NCBI RefSeq assembly: GCF_007786455.1
Contig: NZ_VNJK01000001.1
Location: 1,026,782 to 1,090,781 of the forward strand
Origin: Paenibacillus agilis
Lineage (GTDB): Bacteria; Bacillota; Bacilli; Paenibacillales; Paenibacillaceae
DNA: 64,000 nt
Direction of reading: 5' to 3'
This document shows, one piece after another, positions 10,073 to 18,767 of the stretch. Within the stretch, counting starts at the first letter, position 1, and each line of letters opens with the position of its first letter. The notes beneath the pieces were generated by a model that saw only the letters and a list, made by a program, of their open reading frames with translations, had not been told where the DNA came from and did no database searches. A program made the position numbers and the translations under genes.

Positions 10073-10137
10073 GCGTTATAAATATTGATGTTGTGAAAAC
10101 CATATAAAAATGTATTTGAATAAAGGCGGTGATCTTC

Positions 10138-10614
10138 ATGCAGATGAAAACGGGAGTGGAGCAGTCAGTATATGCGATCCTTATTCTTAACATGTTGCCG
10201 GATAAAGCGGTATTACCTGGGGAAGCGATTAGTCAACAGTTGGGAGCTTCCCCAACGTATTTTCAAAAATTGTTGAGAAAGTTAGTCAGTGCAAACTTGA
10301 TTACTTCTGTACCAGGGGTAAAAGGCGGATTTAAACTGCGAAAAAAAGCTGAAGATATTCGGATATACGATATTTATCTTGCTATAGAGGGACAGCAATC
10401 TCTTTATTCGTCTAGTGGCGTAATGCATGGCATGCTTGATCTGGAAGAGGAAGGATGCTGCTTGTTAACGGACTTAATGCAGGAAGCCGAATCATCTTGG
10501 CAAACGGTGCTGAAGCGCCAAACCATTGCATCCCTATACGAAGAAATAAATGTGGGTTATCAGCCCAAAGTACAATTGCTGCAACAATGGATTAAAGAAA
10601 AAATGGTTATGTAA
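10138..10614 (+). CDS. Rrf2-family transcriptional regulator
   Basis: The 158-aa protein has an N-terminal winged helix with VEQSVYAILIL, ISQQLGASPTYFQKLLRKLVSANLI and the wing PGVKGGFKL, all characteristic of Rrf2. Only the pair EEGCC near residue 103 provides cysteines, so the three-Cys Fe-S ligand set of IscR/NsrR is not present and it is probably not a classical Fe-S sensor. The ATG at 10138 is preceded by AAGGCGGTG; a GTG at 10129 lies inside that RBS. It may control the divergent split-barrel/transporter operon. Confidence 0.85.
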   Translation: MQMKTGVEQSVYAILILNMLPDKAVLPGEAISQQLGASPTYFQKLLRKLVSANLITSVPGVKGGFKLRKKAEDIRIYDIYLAIEGQQSLYSSSGVMHGMLDLEEEGCCLLTDLMQEAESSWQTVLKRQTIASLYEEINVGYQPKVQLLQQWIKEKMVM

Positions 10615-10734
10615 TGGAAATGCATCATAGTCAGGTGGAATACATGTGGAAAAATTTCTATCGCATCACGGTTTTACACGAACGTTTAGAGAAAATAATT
10701 TGACACTTGGTCTTTAAGGAAAGGAAGAGAAACG

Positions 10735-10965
10735 ATGATAGAAATATTAGGTCGTATAAATGAATTAGCGAGAAAAGAACGGGCAGAAGGTTTGACAAAT
10801 GCGGAATGGGTCGAGCAAATTTCATTGCGTATAGACTACTTACATGAAATTCGCGGACAAGTTGTTAACACGTTCTCTGGTTTGACCGTGCTTGATGCAC
10901 TTGGAAATGATGTAACACCGGATAAAATCAGTAAAGAAAAGGAAATTGATTCCAAGACAGAATAG
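10735..10965 (+). CDS. DUF896-family small cytoplasmic protein
   Basis: This is a 76-aa protein of the DUF896 (YnzC-like) family. It is recognisable from RINELARKERAEGLT, EWVEQISLRIDYLHEIRGQV and a C-terminal DALGNDVTPDKI. Members are small helical-hairpin proteins of Firmicutes whose function is poorly defined (some are linked to the SOS or stress response). The RBS AAAGGAAGAG precedes the ATG. It lies 26 bases before the luciferase-like gene and may be co-transcribed. Confidence 0.85.
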   Translation: MIEILGRINELARKERAEGLTNAEWVEQISLRIDYLHEIRGQVVNTFSGLTVLDALGNDVTPDKISKEKEIDSKTE

Positions 10966-10991
10966 TTTATTGGAAGGGAGATAGCAGCCAG

Positions 10992-11984
10992 ATGAGATTA
11001 AGTATATTGGACCAAGCCCCTATTACGAGAGGGAATCAAGCAGCAGCAGCATTGAAAAAAGCGGAAGAGTTAGCCGTGTTAGGTGATGAATTAGGCTACC
11101 ATCGAATGTGGATGGCAGAACATCATGCAACTAATGTGTTTGCAAGCTCAGCTCCTGAGGTCACGATCGCCCATTTGACTGCTAAAACGAAAAATATCCG
11201 TATGGGAACTGGGGGAGTGATGATGATGCATTATTCCCCATTGAAACTGGCTGAGGTGTTTAAAACGCTAAGTGCGTTTTCACCGGGCCGCATAGATTTT
11301 GGCGTTGGTCGAGCTCCCGGAGGGGATAACGACTCTATATATGCTTTATCGGAAGGGCGCAGACCGATGACAAGCAATATGTATGAAAAATTTGATACTG
11401 CACTTCAGTTGATTAACGACGAAGTACCCGAAGTTGACTTGTATAAAAAGACCATTGCAACACCGTCTCACGTTGTCTTGCCAGAAGCTTGGCTGTTGGG
11501 TTCTAGCGGTAACAGTGCTGTTCAGGCTGGGCAAAGGGGTGTTGGTTATTCCTTTGCACAATTTTTCAATGGTGAGTTGAGTAAGGAGATTTTAGATGCA
11601 TACAGACACAATTTCCAGCCTTCCGCTTTTATGGAGAAACCGGAAATCAACGTATCCTATATGGTGACAACAGCGGAAACAAAAGAAGAAGCTGAGTTTG
11701 AGGCATTGCCTCAAGATATTTGGCGCTTAAGATTTATGAAAGGCAAGATAGATCAATTGTTGACACCGGAAGAAGCTCGTGATTATCCGTTGACGGAAAT
11801 GGATCGAATGATAATTAAGCAAAATCGAAACATTCATCTAGTGGGATCAGCGAAAGAAATTGCAACTCTGTTACTGGAAGAGCAAGATAGATACGGTTTT
11901 GATGAAGCGATGATTTGCAGCATTCCTCATTCACAAGAGAAGCGCCTGAATGTGTATCGATTACTGGCTAAGGAATTATTATAA
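10992..11984 (+). CDS. LLM-class flavin-dependent oxidoreductase (luciferase-like)
   Basis: The 330-aa protein belongs to the bacterial luciferase-like group: LSILDQAPI at the N-terminus, HRMWMAEHHATNVFASSAPEV, GTGGVMMMHYSPLKLAEVF, and RIDFGVGRAPGGD. These enzymes use FMNH2 or F420 to oxidise small substrates; no bioluminescence is implied. An RBS GAAGGGAG precedes the start. The substrate cannot be predicted from the sequence. Confidence 0.85.
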   Translation: MRLSILDQAPITRGNQAAAALKKAEELAVLGDELGYHRMWMAEHHATNVFASSAPEVTIAHLTAKTKNIRMGTGGVMMMHYSPLKLAEVFKTLSAFSPGRIDFGVGRAPGGDNDSIYALSEGRRPMTSNMYEKFDTALQLINDEVPEVDLYKKTIATPSHVVLPEAWLLGSSGNSAVQAGQRGVGYSFAQFFNGELSKEILDAYRHNFQPSAFMEKPEINVSYMVTTAETKEEAEFEALPQDIWRLRFMKGKIDQLLTPEEARDYPLTEMDRMIIKQNRNIHLVGSAKEIATLLLEEQDRYGFDEAMICSIPHSQEKRLNVYRLLAKELL

Positions 11985-12011
11985 AATTGCCATAGAAGAA
12001 GGGACAAAGAA

Positions 12012-12905
12012 ATGAAGGATTATGTAGTAAAAGCGCTAGCACTAGATAATCAAGTACGTGCCTATGCAGTCCATACAACCGTAGCCATCGGAGAGGCTCA
12101 ACGTCGTCATCATACATCGCCAACTGCTTCGGATGCTCTCGGACGTGCAATGACTGCTGGTGCGATGCTCGGTGCTATGCTCAAGGATGAGGAGCACTTA
12201 ACCGTGAAAATTGCTGGAGGAGGTCCAATTGGAACGATTCTAGTAGACGCAAACGGCAAAGGGGAAATTAGAGGATATGTCACCAATCCTCAAGTTCATT
12301 TCGATCGTAATGATCAGGGATATTTGGATGTGCCACGAGCAGTAGGGATAGATGGAACGCTGACAGTATCCAAAGACGTAGGATTGAAGCAACCTTTCGT
12401 GGGACAAATTCCTGTGATATCGGGTGAGATAGGAGAAGATTTTATTTCTTATCTTATTCTTTCGGAACAATCGCCATCTACTGTAGGGGTTGGTGTTCTT
12501 GTTAATCCCGATCATACGATTCAAGCAGCCGGAGGTTTCATCGTTCAACTGATGCCCGGCGCAAAAGTTGAGATCATGAGCGAGATTGAAGAGCGTCTTA
12601 AAGTGATCGATCCCATTCCTTTGATGCTGGAGCAAGGATTGACTCCGGAACAAATACTTGAGCAAGTACTGGGTGTAGGGAACGTGAAATTATTAGAGAG
12701 AATGCCGGTACAATTCCAATGTCAATGCTCCAAAGAAAGAGTTTCCAATGCCATTATCAGTTTAGGAAGTGAAGAGATTCAAGATATGATTCAGACAGAT
12801 GGACAGGCTGAAGCCAATTGTCATTTCTGTAATGAAACGTACCATTTTACTAAAGAAGATCTAGAGAAATTATTGAACAAAACGGTTAATAAGAGGCGAG
12901 CATAA
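12012..12905 (+). CDS. hslO: Redox-regulated chaperone Hsp33
   Basis: The 297-aa protein matches Hsp33 throughout: [22 protein letters not shown] at the N-terminus, [14 protein letters not shown], and VIQLMPGA-type sequence. The C-terminal redox switch carries CQC near residue 238 and CHFC near 271. The four cysteines bind zinc when reduced; disulfide formation activates holdase function during oxidative stress. The length is standard. It is followed by a strong terminator and stands alone after the luciferase-like gene. Confidence 0.96.
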   Translation: MKDYVVKALALDNQVRAYAVHTTVAIGEAQRRHHTSPTASDALGRAMTAGAMLGAMLKDEEHLTVKIAGGGPIGTILVDANGKGEIRGYVTNPQVHFDRNDQGYLDVPRAVGIDGTLTVSKDVGLKQPFVGQIPVISGEIGEDFISYLILSEQSPSTVGVGVLVNPDHTIQAAGGFIVQLMPGAKVEIMSEIEERLKVIDPIPLMLEQGLTPEQILEQVLGVGNVKLLERMPVQFQCQCSKERVSNAIISLGSEEIQDMIQTDGQAEANCHFCNETYHFTKEDLEKLLNKTVNKRRA

Positions 12906-12921
12906 GCTAGCTTAGTATTGA

Positions 12922-12973
12922 AGAAGCCACAGGCTTAGAGAGGATTAACTATCTCTCATCCTGTGGCTTTTGT
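12922..12973 (+). terminator. Rho-independent terminator after hslO
   Basis: The stem AAGCCACAG ... CTGTGGCTTTT with an inner GAGAG/CTCTC pairing is followed by Ts. It could also end the convergent excalibur gene. Confidence 0.8.
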
Positions 12974-12986
12974 ATAAGATCATTAC

Positions 12987-13361
12987 TTATTCACAAGCTA
13001 CTCCGTCTTTATCTCGATCAAGTTTCACTCGATAGCCTGGATCACCTTCGTACAGTGGGGCCGCACCAGCATTGCGTGCAGCAGTACAGTTTTTATAGTA
13101 CACCGTTTCTTGCTCTTGTTTTGGTTTAACTTTTTTTGATTTTGATTTAGGTTTTTTTGATTTGTTTGAGGATCCGGATTTAGGTTTGGACTTTTTTGAT
13201 TTCTTCCCGGACTTAGACTTAACTTCTACCGTTTGTGCTTCAACTTGTTCGGAAGCAGAGGCGGGCTTTGCTATGCTAGTTCCTGCTGTAGTGCCGAACA
13301 TTCCAACCGCGAGAACAAGTGCTAGCGAGAATGTCCATCTATTGAACATTGGTTTATTCAT
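12987..13361 (-). CDS. Secreted excalibur-domain protein
   Basis: The 124-aa protein has a Sec signal peptide (about 1-33, hydrophobic core FSLALVLAVGMFGTTAG) and a Lys/Ser-rich low-complexity linker (KSKSGKKSKKSKPKSG type repeats, about 47-85). A C-terminal excalibur domain follows, with NCTAARNAGAAPLYEGDPGY and the calcium-binding loop DRDKDGVACE ending at the stop. This domain is found on surface proteins and nucleases. Here it stands alone on a basic linker that could bind wall polymers. RBS GGGGAGT precedes the ATG. The function is unknown. Confidence 0.82.
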   Translation of the reverse strand: MNKPMFNRWTFSLALVLAVGMFGTTAGTSIAKPASASEQVEAQTVEVKSKSGKKSKKSKPKSGSSNKSKKPKSKSKKVKPKQEQETVYYKNCTAARNAGAAPLYEGDPGYRVKLDRDKDGVACE

Positions 13362-13518
13362 CGTTTACTCCCCTTTTATTTATAATTGCGAACAAACAAC
13401 ATAATAGCAAACGTTTACAGATTGTACCATATAGGAGTTTGTATGAAACTATTTTCTTTGTACGCTGAGAGCAAATATTGATCTTTCCGATTGATCTCTG
13501 AAGCATACTTTTTTATAA

Positions 13519-13532
13519 TGAGTAAAAACTCA
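13519..13532. promoter_or_regulatory. TetR-type operator
   Basis: The perfect dyad TGAGT-AAAA-ACTCA lies 22 bases before the TetR ATG, immediately upstream of its RBS. This spacing and TGAGTnnnnACTCA form are typical of autoregulated TetR genes; the link is inferred. Confidence 0.65.
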
Positions 13533-13553
13533 CTCAAAAAAAGAGGTTGTATC

Positions 13554-14165
13554 ATGCCACGCACGAAGGAACAGTATGAACAGATGCGAATTGCAACAAG
13601 AGAGAAAATACAAGCGGCAGCCATGCAGCTGTTCGTACAAAAAGGATTTGGTTCTACGAATGTGCAGGATATTGCGGATGCAGCTGGGATTAGCATCGGA
13701 CTTCTGTATCGGCACTACAAGTCGAAGGAGAAATTGTTTAACGAATTGGTGGATTTCGCACTTGCAGGCATGGCTCAGCAGATGGAGTACTTTGAGTCAA
13801 ATGAGGTTTCACCTAAGCAAGCAATGGATCAGTTTGTACATGAAATATACAACGATATGATGACAGGCGAACAATTTGCTAATTTACTGATCCTTATGCA
13901 GCAGTCGTTTTTGACGGGAGGGGGAGCAGCTGTAAATCATGTCGAGGTAACCCGGGTTAGTGAGCAATTATTTGCTGCAACAGCCAAGCTTATTAAAAGA
14001 GGTCAGGAACGGGGTGAATTTCGTTCAGGAAATCCGGATGAAATGGTTTTGTTGTTCTATTCAACGATACATGGGCTAGCTGCTATGAAAATGATGCTGC
14101 AGCACAATTTTCAGATGCCCTCTCCAGTTGCGCTCACTTCATTTCTCTATAAGGAAGGGGAATAA
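13554..14165 (+). CDS. TetR/AcrR-family transcriptional regulator
   Basis: The 203-aa regulator has an N-terminal helix-turn-helix: EKIQAAAMQLFVQKGFGSTNVQDIADAAGISIGLLYRHYKSKEKLF. A ligand-binding helical domain follows. I start at MPRTKEQ because AGAGG precedes that ATG; a longer in-frame reading from 13491 crosses the operator. It is followed after 6 bases by the GNAT gene, so the two probably form one autoregulated unit. Confidence 0.88.
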   Translation: MPRTKEQYEQMRIATREKIQAAAMQLFVQKGFGSTNVQDIADAAGISIGLLYRHYKSKEKLFNELVDFALAGMAQQMEYFESNEVSPKQAMDQFVHEIYNDMMTGEQFANLLILMQQSFLTGGGAAVNHVEVTRVSEQLFAATAKLIKRGQERGEFRSGNPDEMVLLFYSTIHGLAAMKMMLQHNFQMPSPVALTSFLYKEGE

Positions 14166-14171
14166 GCGTAT

Positions 14172-14786
14172 ATGTTTACCGTGATTAGAGCGGACCAATT
14201 AGAATTTGATCCAAGGCCACAAATGTCTCAAATTTTTGCGGATGGATTTTCGCAGTGGCTTGGCTATTTTTCCAAGGATAATCAGGCAATTGCAAGAGCT
14301 TTTGCTCATATGTTCGTGTTAAATCAATTTTATGTCGCTGTAACAGATGAACGTAAAATTACTGCTATGGCCGCGTGTACAGACGGTACGGCTTCTTCGG
14401 TAAAGCTAAACTCAAAGGAACTGCGTAAGCATTTGGGGCTAGTTAAGGGAACACTTGCTGGAGTTATTTTGAAAAAAGAATTTGAAGCAACCAAGGCAGT
14501 AAAGACAACAACGGATGCTCCTATTTCCACACATGGTTCAATCGAGTTTGTTGGAACTGCTCCTGAATGCAGAGGACAGGGAGCGGCAAGTGCGATCATC
14601 CGTCATATGGTTGAAAATGTCCCTTTTGATCAATTTCTCATTGAAGAAGTAGCGGATACGAATATGCCTGCCATGAACTTATACCAAAAGCTAGGCTTCC
14701 AAGAATATAAACGGAAATCTATTCCTCAGAAGAAAGCCGAAAAAATCGGAATTAATCACATTATTTCTTTGAAGTATGTAAAGTAA
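14172..14786 (+). CDS. GNAT-family N-acetyltransferase
   Basis: The 204-aa protein has the GNAT acetyl-CoA motif in IEFVGTAPECRGQGAASAIIRH (about residues 121-143) and the downstream NMPAMNLYQKLGFQEYKR block. The central part (about 70-115) is an insertion typical of poorly characterised GNATs. It is likely co-transcribed with the TetR gene immediately upstream, suggesting an inducible acetylation, possibly of a toxic small molecule. The substrate is unknown. Confidence 0.82.
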   Translation: MFTVIRADQLEFDPRPQMSQIFADGFSQWLGYFSKDNQAIARAFAHMFVLNQFYVAVTDERKITAMAACTDGTASSVKLNSKELRKHLGLVKGTLAGVILKKEFEATKAVKTTTDAPISTHGSIEFVGTAPECRGQGAASAIIRHMVENVPFDQFLIEEVADTNMPAMNLYQKLGFQEYKRKSIPQKKAEKIGINHIISLKYVK

Positions 14787-14852
14787 TTAACTAGCGAGCA
14801 AGCCTTTAGCTGTAGTTAATCAGCTTGCAGACATACTCCTTAACACCAACGT

Positions 14853-14880
14853 TACACGATCCAATGGGTCGTGTTTTTTG
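14853..14880 (+). terminator. Terminator after the TetR-GNAT operon
   Basis: The stem ACACGA(T)CC ... GG(T)CGTGT is followed by TTTTTTG. The remainder of the 330-base gap 14787-15120 shows no gene; it ends with a GAGAGGGGCG RBS for the next gene. Confidence 0.8.
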
Positions 14881-15120
14881 TTTGATCAATGTGGCTAAGG
14901 GCAGCACAACGGAAGTTGGTTAGAGAAGAAAATTGAGCGGAGTGGACAATGGCAATTGCATTCGTCTAAAGAGGAGACTTGCTGATATATATGTAAGAAG
15001 CGAAAGTAATCATTGCTGAATGGGTTATTACTGAACGTGAGATAAGAATGTATGTTTGCTGATATGGATTTGATTAAGATGTACTCGAGAATGAAACCGA
15101 GAGAGGGGCGTTAGCATTCA

Positions 15121-16155
15121 ATGAAAAAGGAACTAACCCAGTCGCTGCTGGATGATCTCGTGGCTCAAGCGATCCAAAAGAAACATATTTACGGTGCTGT
15201 GATATGTGTGGAAAAAGGAGATGGATCGTTATCGCTCGTCAGTGGAGCGGGTAACATTCAAGCGGAAACCCCGTATTTTATCGCAAGTATTACGAAAATG
15301 TATGTCACAGCTGTGCTGCTAAAATTACGCTCGAAAGGACAACTGCAGCTTGAAGACAAAATCTCCCGATACCTCTCTCAGGAAATCATGAACAAACTCC
15401 ATGTACAGGATGGAGTTGATTACAGCAACGATATTACGATCAAGCATTTATTGTCTAATACGTCGGGTATTCCTACGTACTTTACATCTGAATTCGTCTC
15501 GGAGTTAATAAGTGGAAAAGATCAGGCGTGGTCGCTCGATAAGACTTTAGATGTAATCAAGAGCAAGAAGCCTTCATTTAAACCGGGTCAAAAAGGAAAA
15601 GCACACTATTCGGACCCCAACTTTCATCTGCTTGGTACGATTGTTGAGAACATTACGGGTCAGAGCATTCATGAGGTATTTCAAGCCTTCATTTTTGATG
15701 AATTGCAGTTGGCCAAGACATATGTATTTGAAGATGTGAACGATGTGCGCCCGGTTCCTATTTATTATAAAAAACAACCACTGTATTTGCCTCATTATAT
15801 ATCCTCGATTGCTTCTGAAGGTGGAATTGTTTCCACTGCGCAGGACTCCATGCTATTTTTAAAAGCATTTTTTAACGGACGGCTTTTTCCTAAAACAGAT
15901 CTCGCAGAATTGACTTCCCAATGGAATCTATTATTTGGCCCAGGACTCTTTTACTATGGAATCGGTATATGTAAGCAGCCGATTGCTATGTTTAATTGGA
16001 AAAAGGGGATCGTTGGGCACTGGGGACAATCTGGTGCATTTGCTTTTTATCATGAGGAGACGGATCTGTATTTTACGGGCACGGTTAATCAATATACAGG
16101 ACATTCTGTTGCAGCGCGAATGATGATGAAGGTCATCAAAATGATGGAGAAATAA
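15121..16155 (+). CDS. Serine hydrolase of the beta-lactamase/penicillin-binding (class C-like) family
   Basis: The 344-aa protein lacks a signal peptide, so it is probably cytoplasmic. The catalytic SxxK is S56-I-T-K59 in FIASITKMYVT. The second motif reads HYSDPNFHL, with D where YxN is usual. A late GHWGQSGA block replaces K-T-G. LSNTSGIPTY is the family block between. These proteins act as esterases, D-amino-acid peptidases or lactamase-like hydrolases; the sequence does not say which. RBS GAGAGGGGCG precedes the start. Confidence 0.85.
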   Translation: MKKELTQSLLDDLVAQAIQKKHIYGAVICVEKGDGSLSLVSGAGNIQAETPYFIASITKMYVTAVLLKLRSKGQLQLEDKISRYLSQEIMNKLHVQDGVDYSNDITIKHLLSNTSGIPTYFTSEFVSELISGKDQAWSLDKTLDVIKSKKPSFKPGQKGKAHYSDPNFHLLGTIVENITGQSIHEVFQAFIFDELQLAKTYVFEDVNDVRPVPIYYKKQPLYLPHYISSIASEGGIVSTAQDSMLFLKAFFNGRLFPKTDLAELTSQWNLLFGPGLFYYGIGICKQPIAMFNWKKGIVGHWGQSGAFAFYHEETDLYFTGTVNQYTGHSVAARMMMKVIKMMEK

Positions 16156-16258
16156 GTTTGGTTTCGACTCGTATTGCGAGGTGTTAGTCACATTGTTTGT
16201 GATACTCTAACTGCTATAATAAAAGGACTTAAAGCTATAGAATGCAGGTGAACTAGGA

Positions 16259-16777
16259 ATGAATTATTGTTATGCTTGCGGAACGAAGTTACGTTCTAAG
16301 GAATGTGAAGGAGAGGGAATAATCCCGTATTGTGACTCATGTCAGGCATTTCGCTTTCCGATCTTCAGTACGGCGATTAGCACAGCTATTTTGAATCAAG
16401 AAAGAAACAAGGTGCTATTGCTTAGACAGTATAAGATGAAGGATTACAGCTTACTTGCTGGTTATGTTAATCGAGGAGAAGCGGCGGAAGAGGCGCTGAT
16501 TCGTGAGGTTAAGGAAGAAGTGGGGCTGCATGTGGATGAGTATAAGTACATGCGAAGCCGTTATTTCGAACGTACGAATACGCTGATGTTAAATTTCGTC
16601 TCTGTGGTGAACAATGAGGCGGTTATGCAAATCAATGAGGAAGTTGAGCAGGCAGAGTGGTTTACTTTTGCTGAAGCTAGAGAGGTTATTATGAAAAATA
16701 GCTTAGCAGAGTCTTTTCTACTTGCGATTTTGGAACAAGCTGAGGCAGGAGAGCTAGGGCGGTTTATATTAACATAA
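16259..16777 (+). CDS. Nudix hydrolase with N-terminal zinc ribbon (NudC-like)
   Basis: The 172-aa protein begins with a zinc ribbon, CYACG (4-8) and CDSC, followed by the Nudix box G-Y-V-N-R-G-E ... REVKEEVGL, a full GX5EX7REUXEEXGU match. The ribbon plus Nudix arrangement is that of NADH pyrophosphatases and RNA-NAD decapping enzymes, but this is shorter than NudC (about 260 aa) because the extra N-terminal domain is absent. It probably hydrolyses a nucleoside diphosphate linked compound. RBS CAGGTG is near the ATG. Confidence 0.85.
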   Translation: MNYCYACGTKLRSKECEGEGIIPYCDSCQAFRFPIFSTAISTAILNQERNKVLLLRQYKMKDYSLLAGYVNRGEAAEEALIREVKEEVGLHVDEYKYMRSRYFERTNTLMLNFVSVVNNEAVMQINEEVEQAEWFTFAEAREVIMKNSLAESFLLAILEQAEAGELGRFILT

Positions 16778-16827
16778 TTAACCTACATAATAATGTTTTT
16801 AAACATTTATACTTTTGTAAATCTACA

Positions 16828-16897
16828 TAGAGCCATACTTGACGATTTCGTACGTCCATTCTCTGAGTGGAAGATCGACCGTTGGGATGTGGCTCTA
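16828..16897 (+). terminator. Structured terminator-like element between the Nudix and regulator genes
   Basis: The outer stem ATAGAGCCA pairs with TGGCTCTAT, followed by TTTTTG. The 50-base interior holds two more helices, GACG-ATTTCGTA-CGTC and CCATTC-TCT-GAGTGG, giving a potential three-way junction. It may simply end the Nudix transcript, but it also lies just upstream of the response-regulator RBS and could be a leader regulator. I do not recognise a known riboswitch class. Confidence 0.5.
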
Positions 16898-16944
16898 TTT
16901 TTGTTATGCTGGACTGGATGCAAAGTGAGGGAGACGTACGGCCT

Positions 16945-17616
16945 ATGAAAAAAATATTAATTATCGATGATGAAGCGGATCTTAGAAAACTGCTGACGGA
17001 TTATTTTGAAATGAACGGGTATTTCGTGCTGACGGCGAAGGATGGTAATGAGGCGCTACGGAAAACGGAAGAGCAACCGGATCTTATTTTACTAGATATT
17101 AATATGCCTGAACTGAATGGTCTTGAATTATGCAGGAAGATTCGGCGATTTGTCTCCTGTCCTATTTTATTTTTAAGTGCTCGTGTAGAGGATGCGGATA
17201 AAATTGTAGGTTTTCAAGCAGGAGGAGACGATTATATCGTCAAGCCGTTCAGCATTCATGAATTGGGTGCTAGAGTGGAGGCTCATTTGCGCCGGGAAAT
17301 GCGAAGCCACAATAAAGCAGCGGTAAAATTCAGTGGGGATATCGTAGTAGATTATTCGGCGCGTGTGATGTACTGCGGTGGCACGCAATTTTCATTTCCG
17401 AAAAAAGAGTTTGATATTATCGAACTGTTATCCACTCATCCTGGCATGATATTTGACAAGGAACGTATTTATGAAAAGGTTTGGGGCTTGGACGAGCAAG
17501 GCGACAGTGCTGTGATAGCGGAACATATCCGTCGAATTCGTTCGAAGTTGAAAGAACATGGCGGCGAAAGGTGGATTGAAACCGTCTGGGGAGTAGGGTA
17601 TAAATGGCGAAAATGA
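16945..17616 (+). CDS. OmpR/PhoB-family response regulator
   Basis: The 223-aa regulator has a receiver domain with DDE at 8-10, phosphoacceptor D51 in LLDINMP, S78 and K100 in KPF. A C-terminal winged helix ends in TVWGVGYKWRK. ATG 16945 is used because GTGAGGGAGA precedes it; the frame extends upstream to 16867 but that part overlaps the terminator-like element and is not receiver-like. It overlaps the kinase gene downstream. It probably controls the serine hydrolase/membrane gene that follows. Confidence 0.92.
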   Translation: MKKILIIDDEADLRKLLTDYFEMNGYFVLTAKDGNEALRKTEEQPDLILLDINMPELNGLELCRKIRRFVSCPILFLSARVEDADKIVGFQAGGDDYIVKPFSIHELGARVEAHLRREMRSHNKAAVKFSGDIVVDYSARVMYCGGTQFSFPKKEFDIIELLSTHPGMIFDKERIYEKVWGLDEQGDSAVIAEHIRRIRSKLKEHGGERWIETVWGVGYKWRK

Positions 17617-18716
17617 TCAATTGGCTGCGATTGAAGCTAAAACAGTTATCTCTGCTTCAATCCTTTATCTTGCTATGCAGCCTTACACTTATGATGGTCT
17701 CAACTATCATTGTATTGGAATTCGAATGGGCGGAAAGGTTGCGACGGCAGTTTGCGAGCCACCCCTCAGACGATGATTGGGTGTTGTATGTACTTATTGC
17801 GACTATACTTGTAACGGTTGCTGTAGCTATCGTGGCGATGGCCATCGTCTTTTATAAATGGAAACTGAAAACGCCGCTGGACATGCTGATGAAGGGATCG
17901 GAAAATATTTCGGAAAATGATTTGGATTTCCATATTTCTTATGATCATAAAGATGAGATGGGGAAGCTATGCCAAGCGTTTGAGAAGATGCGAAGCCAAT
18001 TGGAGGCCAATCATCGAGTGCTTTGGCGTTCGGTTGAGGAACGGAAGCAGCTGAATGCTATTTTTGCGCATGATCTGAGGACACCACTTTCTGTTTTAAA
18101 AGGATATTCTGAATTTCTCACTGCTTATTTGCCTCAAAATAAAATACCCGAGGAAAAGCTGTTGGATACGATCCAAACGATGAACGTTCATATTGTTCGT
18201 CTTGAACGTTACACAGAGGCGATGAACTCGATTCAGAAGCTGGAGGACATGCCTGTACATCGCGTTGAGATGGAAGTGGAACTGTTCATTTCTTTATTGA
18301 ACGATAGTGCCCATCAAATTGCAGAGCGCAGTGGCAAGACGGTGAGTTCGTCCATTAAAACAGATTCGAAAACAGTGGTTGTCGATAAGCATATGGTGAT
18401 GCAAGTGTTTGAAAATTTGATTGCGAATAGTGTGCGTTATGCGGAGAGTCATGTAAATGTTCATTATGAAATCGATAATGGTCACTTTTCTATAACGGTC
18501 ATGGATGATGGTATTGGTTTTTCTGTTGAAGCGTTGCAAAAGGCACAGCTTCCTTTTTATCGGGACGAGGTATGGGAGGCCAATGTGCATCATGGGCTGG
18601 GACTGTATATTTGCCATGTGCTATGCGAAAAGCACGGTGGTAGCTTGCATATCGAAAACAGTTCCTCTGGCGGCGGAAGAGTAACGGCATGTTTTGTTTG
18701 CGGAGTTGATAAATAG
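17604..18716 (+). CDS. Sensor histidine kinase
   Basis: The 370-aa kinase has TM segments at about 20-40 and 60-85 with a very short loop between, so it probably senses within the membrane or through a partner. HAMP is at about 86-140, H156 in FAHDLRTPLSVLKGY, N-box FENLIANSVRYA, DDGIGF and HHGLGLYI. An alternative start is ATG 17613, which overlaps the regulator stop as ATGA. It forms an operon with the response regulator. Confidence 0.9.
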   Translation: MAKMINWLRLKLKQLSLLQSFILLCSLTLMMVSTIIVLEFEWAERLRRQFASHPSDDDWVLYVLIATILVTVAVAIVAMAIVFYKWKLKTPLDMLMKGSENISENDLDFHISYDHKDEMGKLCQAFEKMRSQLEANHRVLWRSVEERKQLNAIFAHDLRTPLSVLKGYSEFLTAYLPQNKIPEEKLLDTIQTMNVHIVRLERYTEAMNSIQKLEDMPVHRVEMEVELFISLLNDSAHQIAERSGKTVSSSIKTDSKTVVVDKHMVMQVFENLIANSVRYAESHVNVHYEIDNGHFSITVMDDGIGFSVEALQKAQLPFYRDEVWEANVHHGLGLYICHVLCEKHGGSLHIENSSSGGGRVTACFVCGVDK

Positions 18717-18767
18717 TTGAAAACTATCATGTAACTTCTTCTTATCACATAGATAAGGAGTGTTAAG

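Noticed and set aside
16828..16897. Purine or guanidine riboswitch
   Set aside because: A three-way junction is possible, but the conserved junction and loop bases of the purine class and the guanidine-I core are absent.
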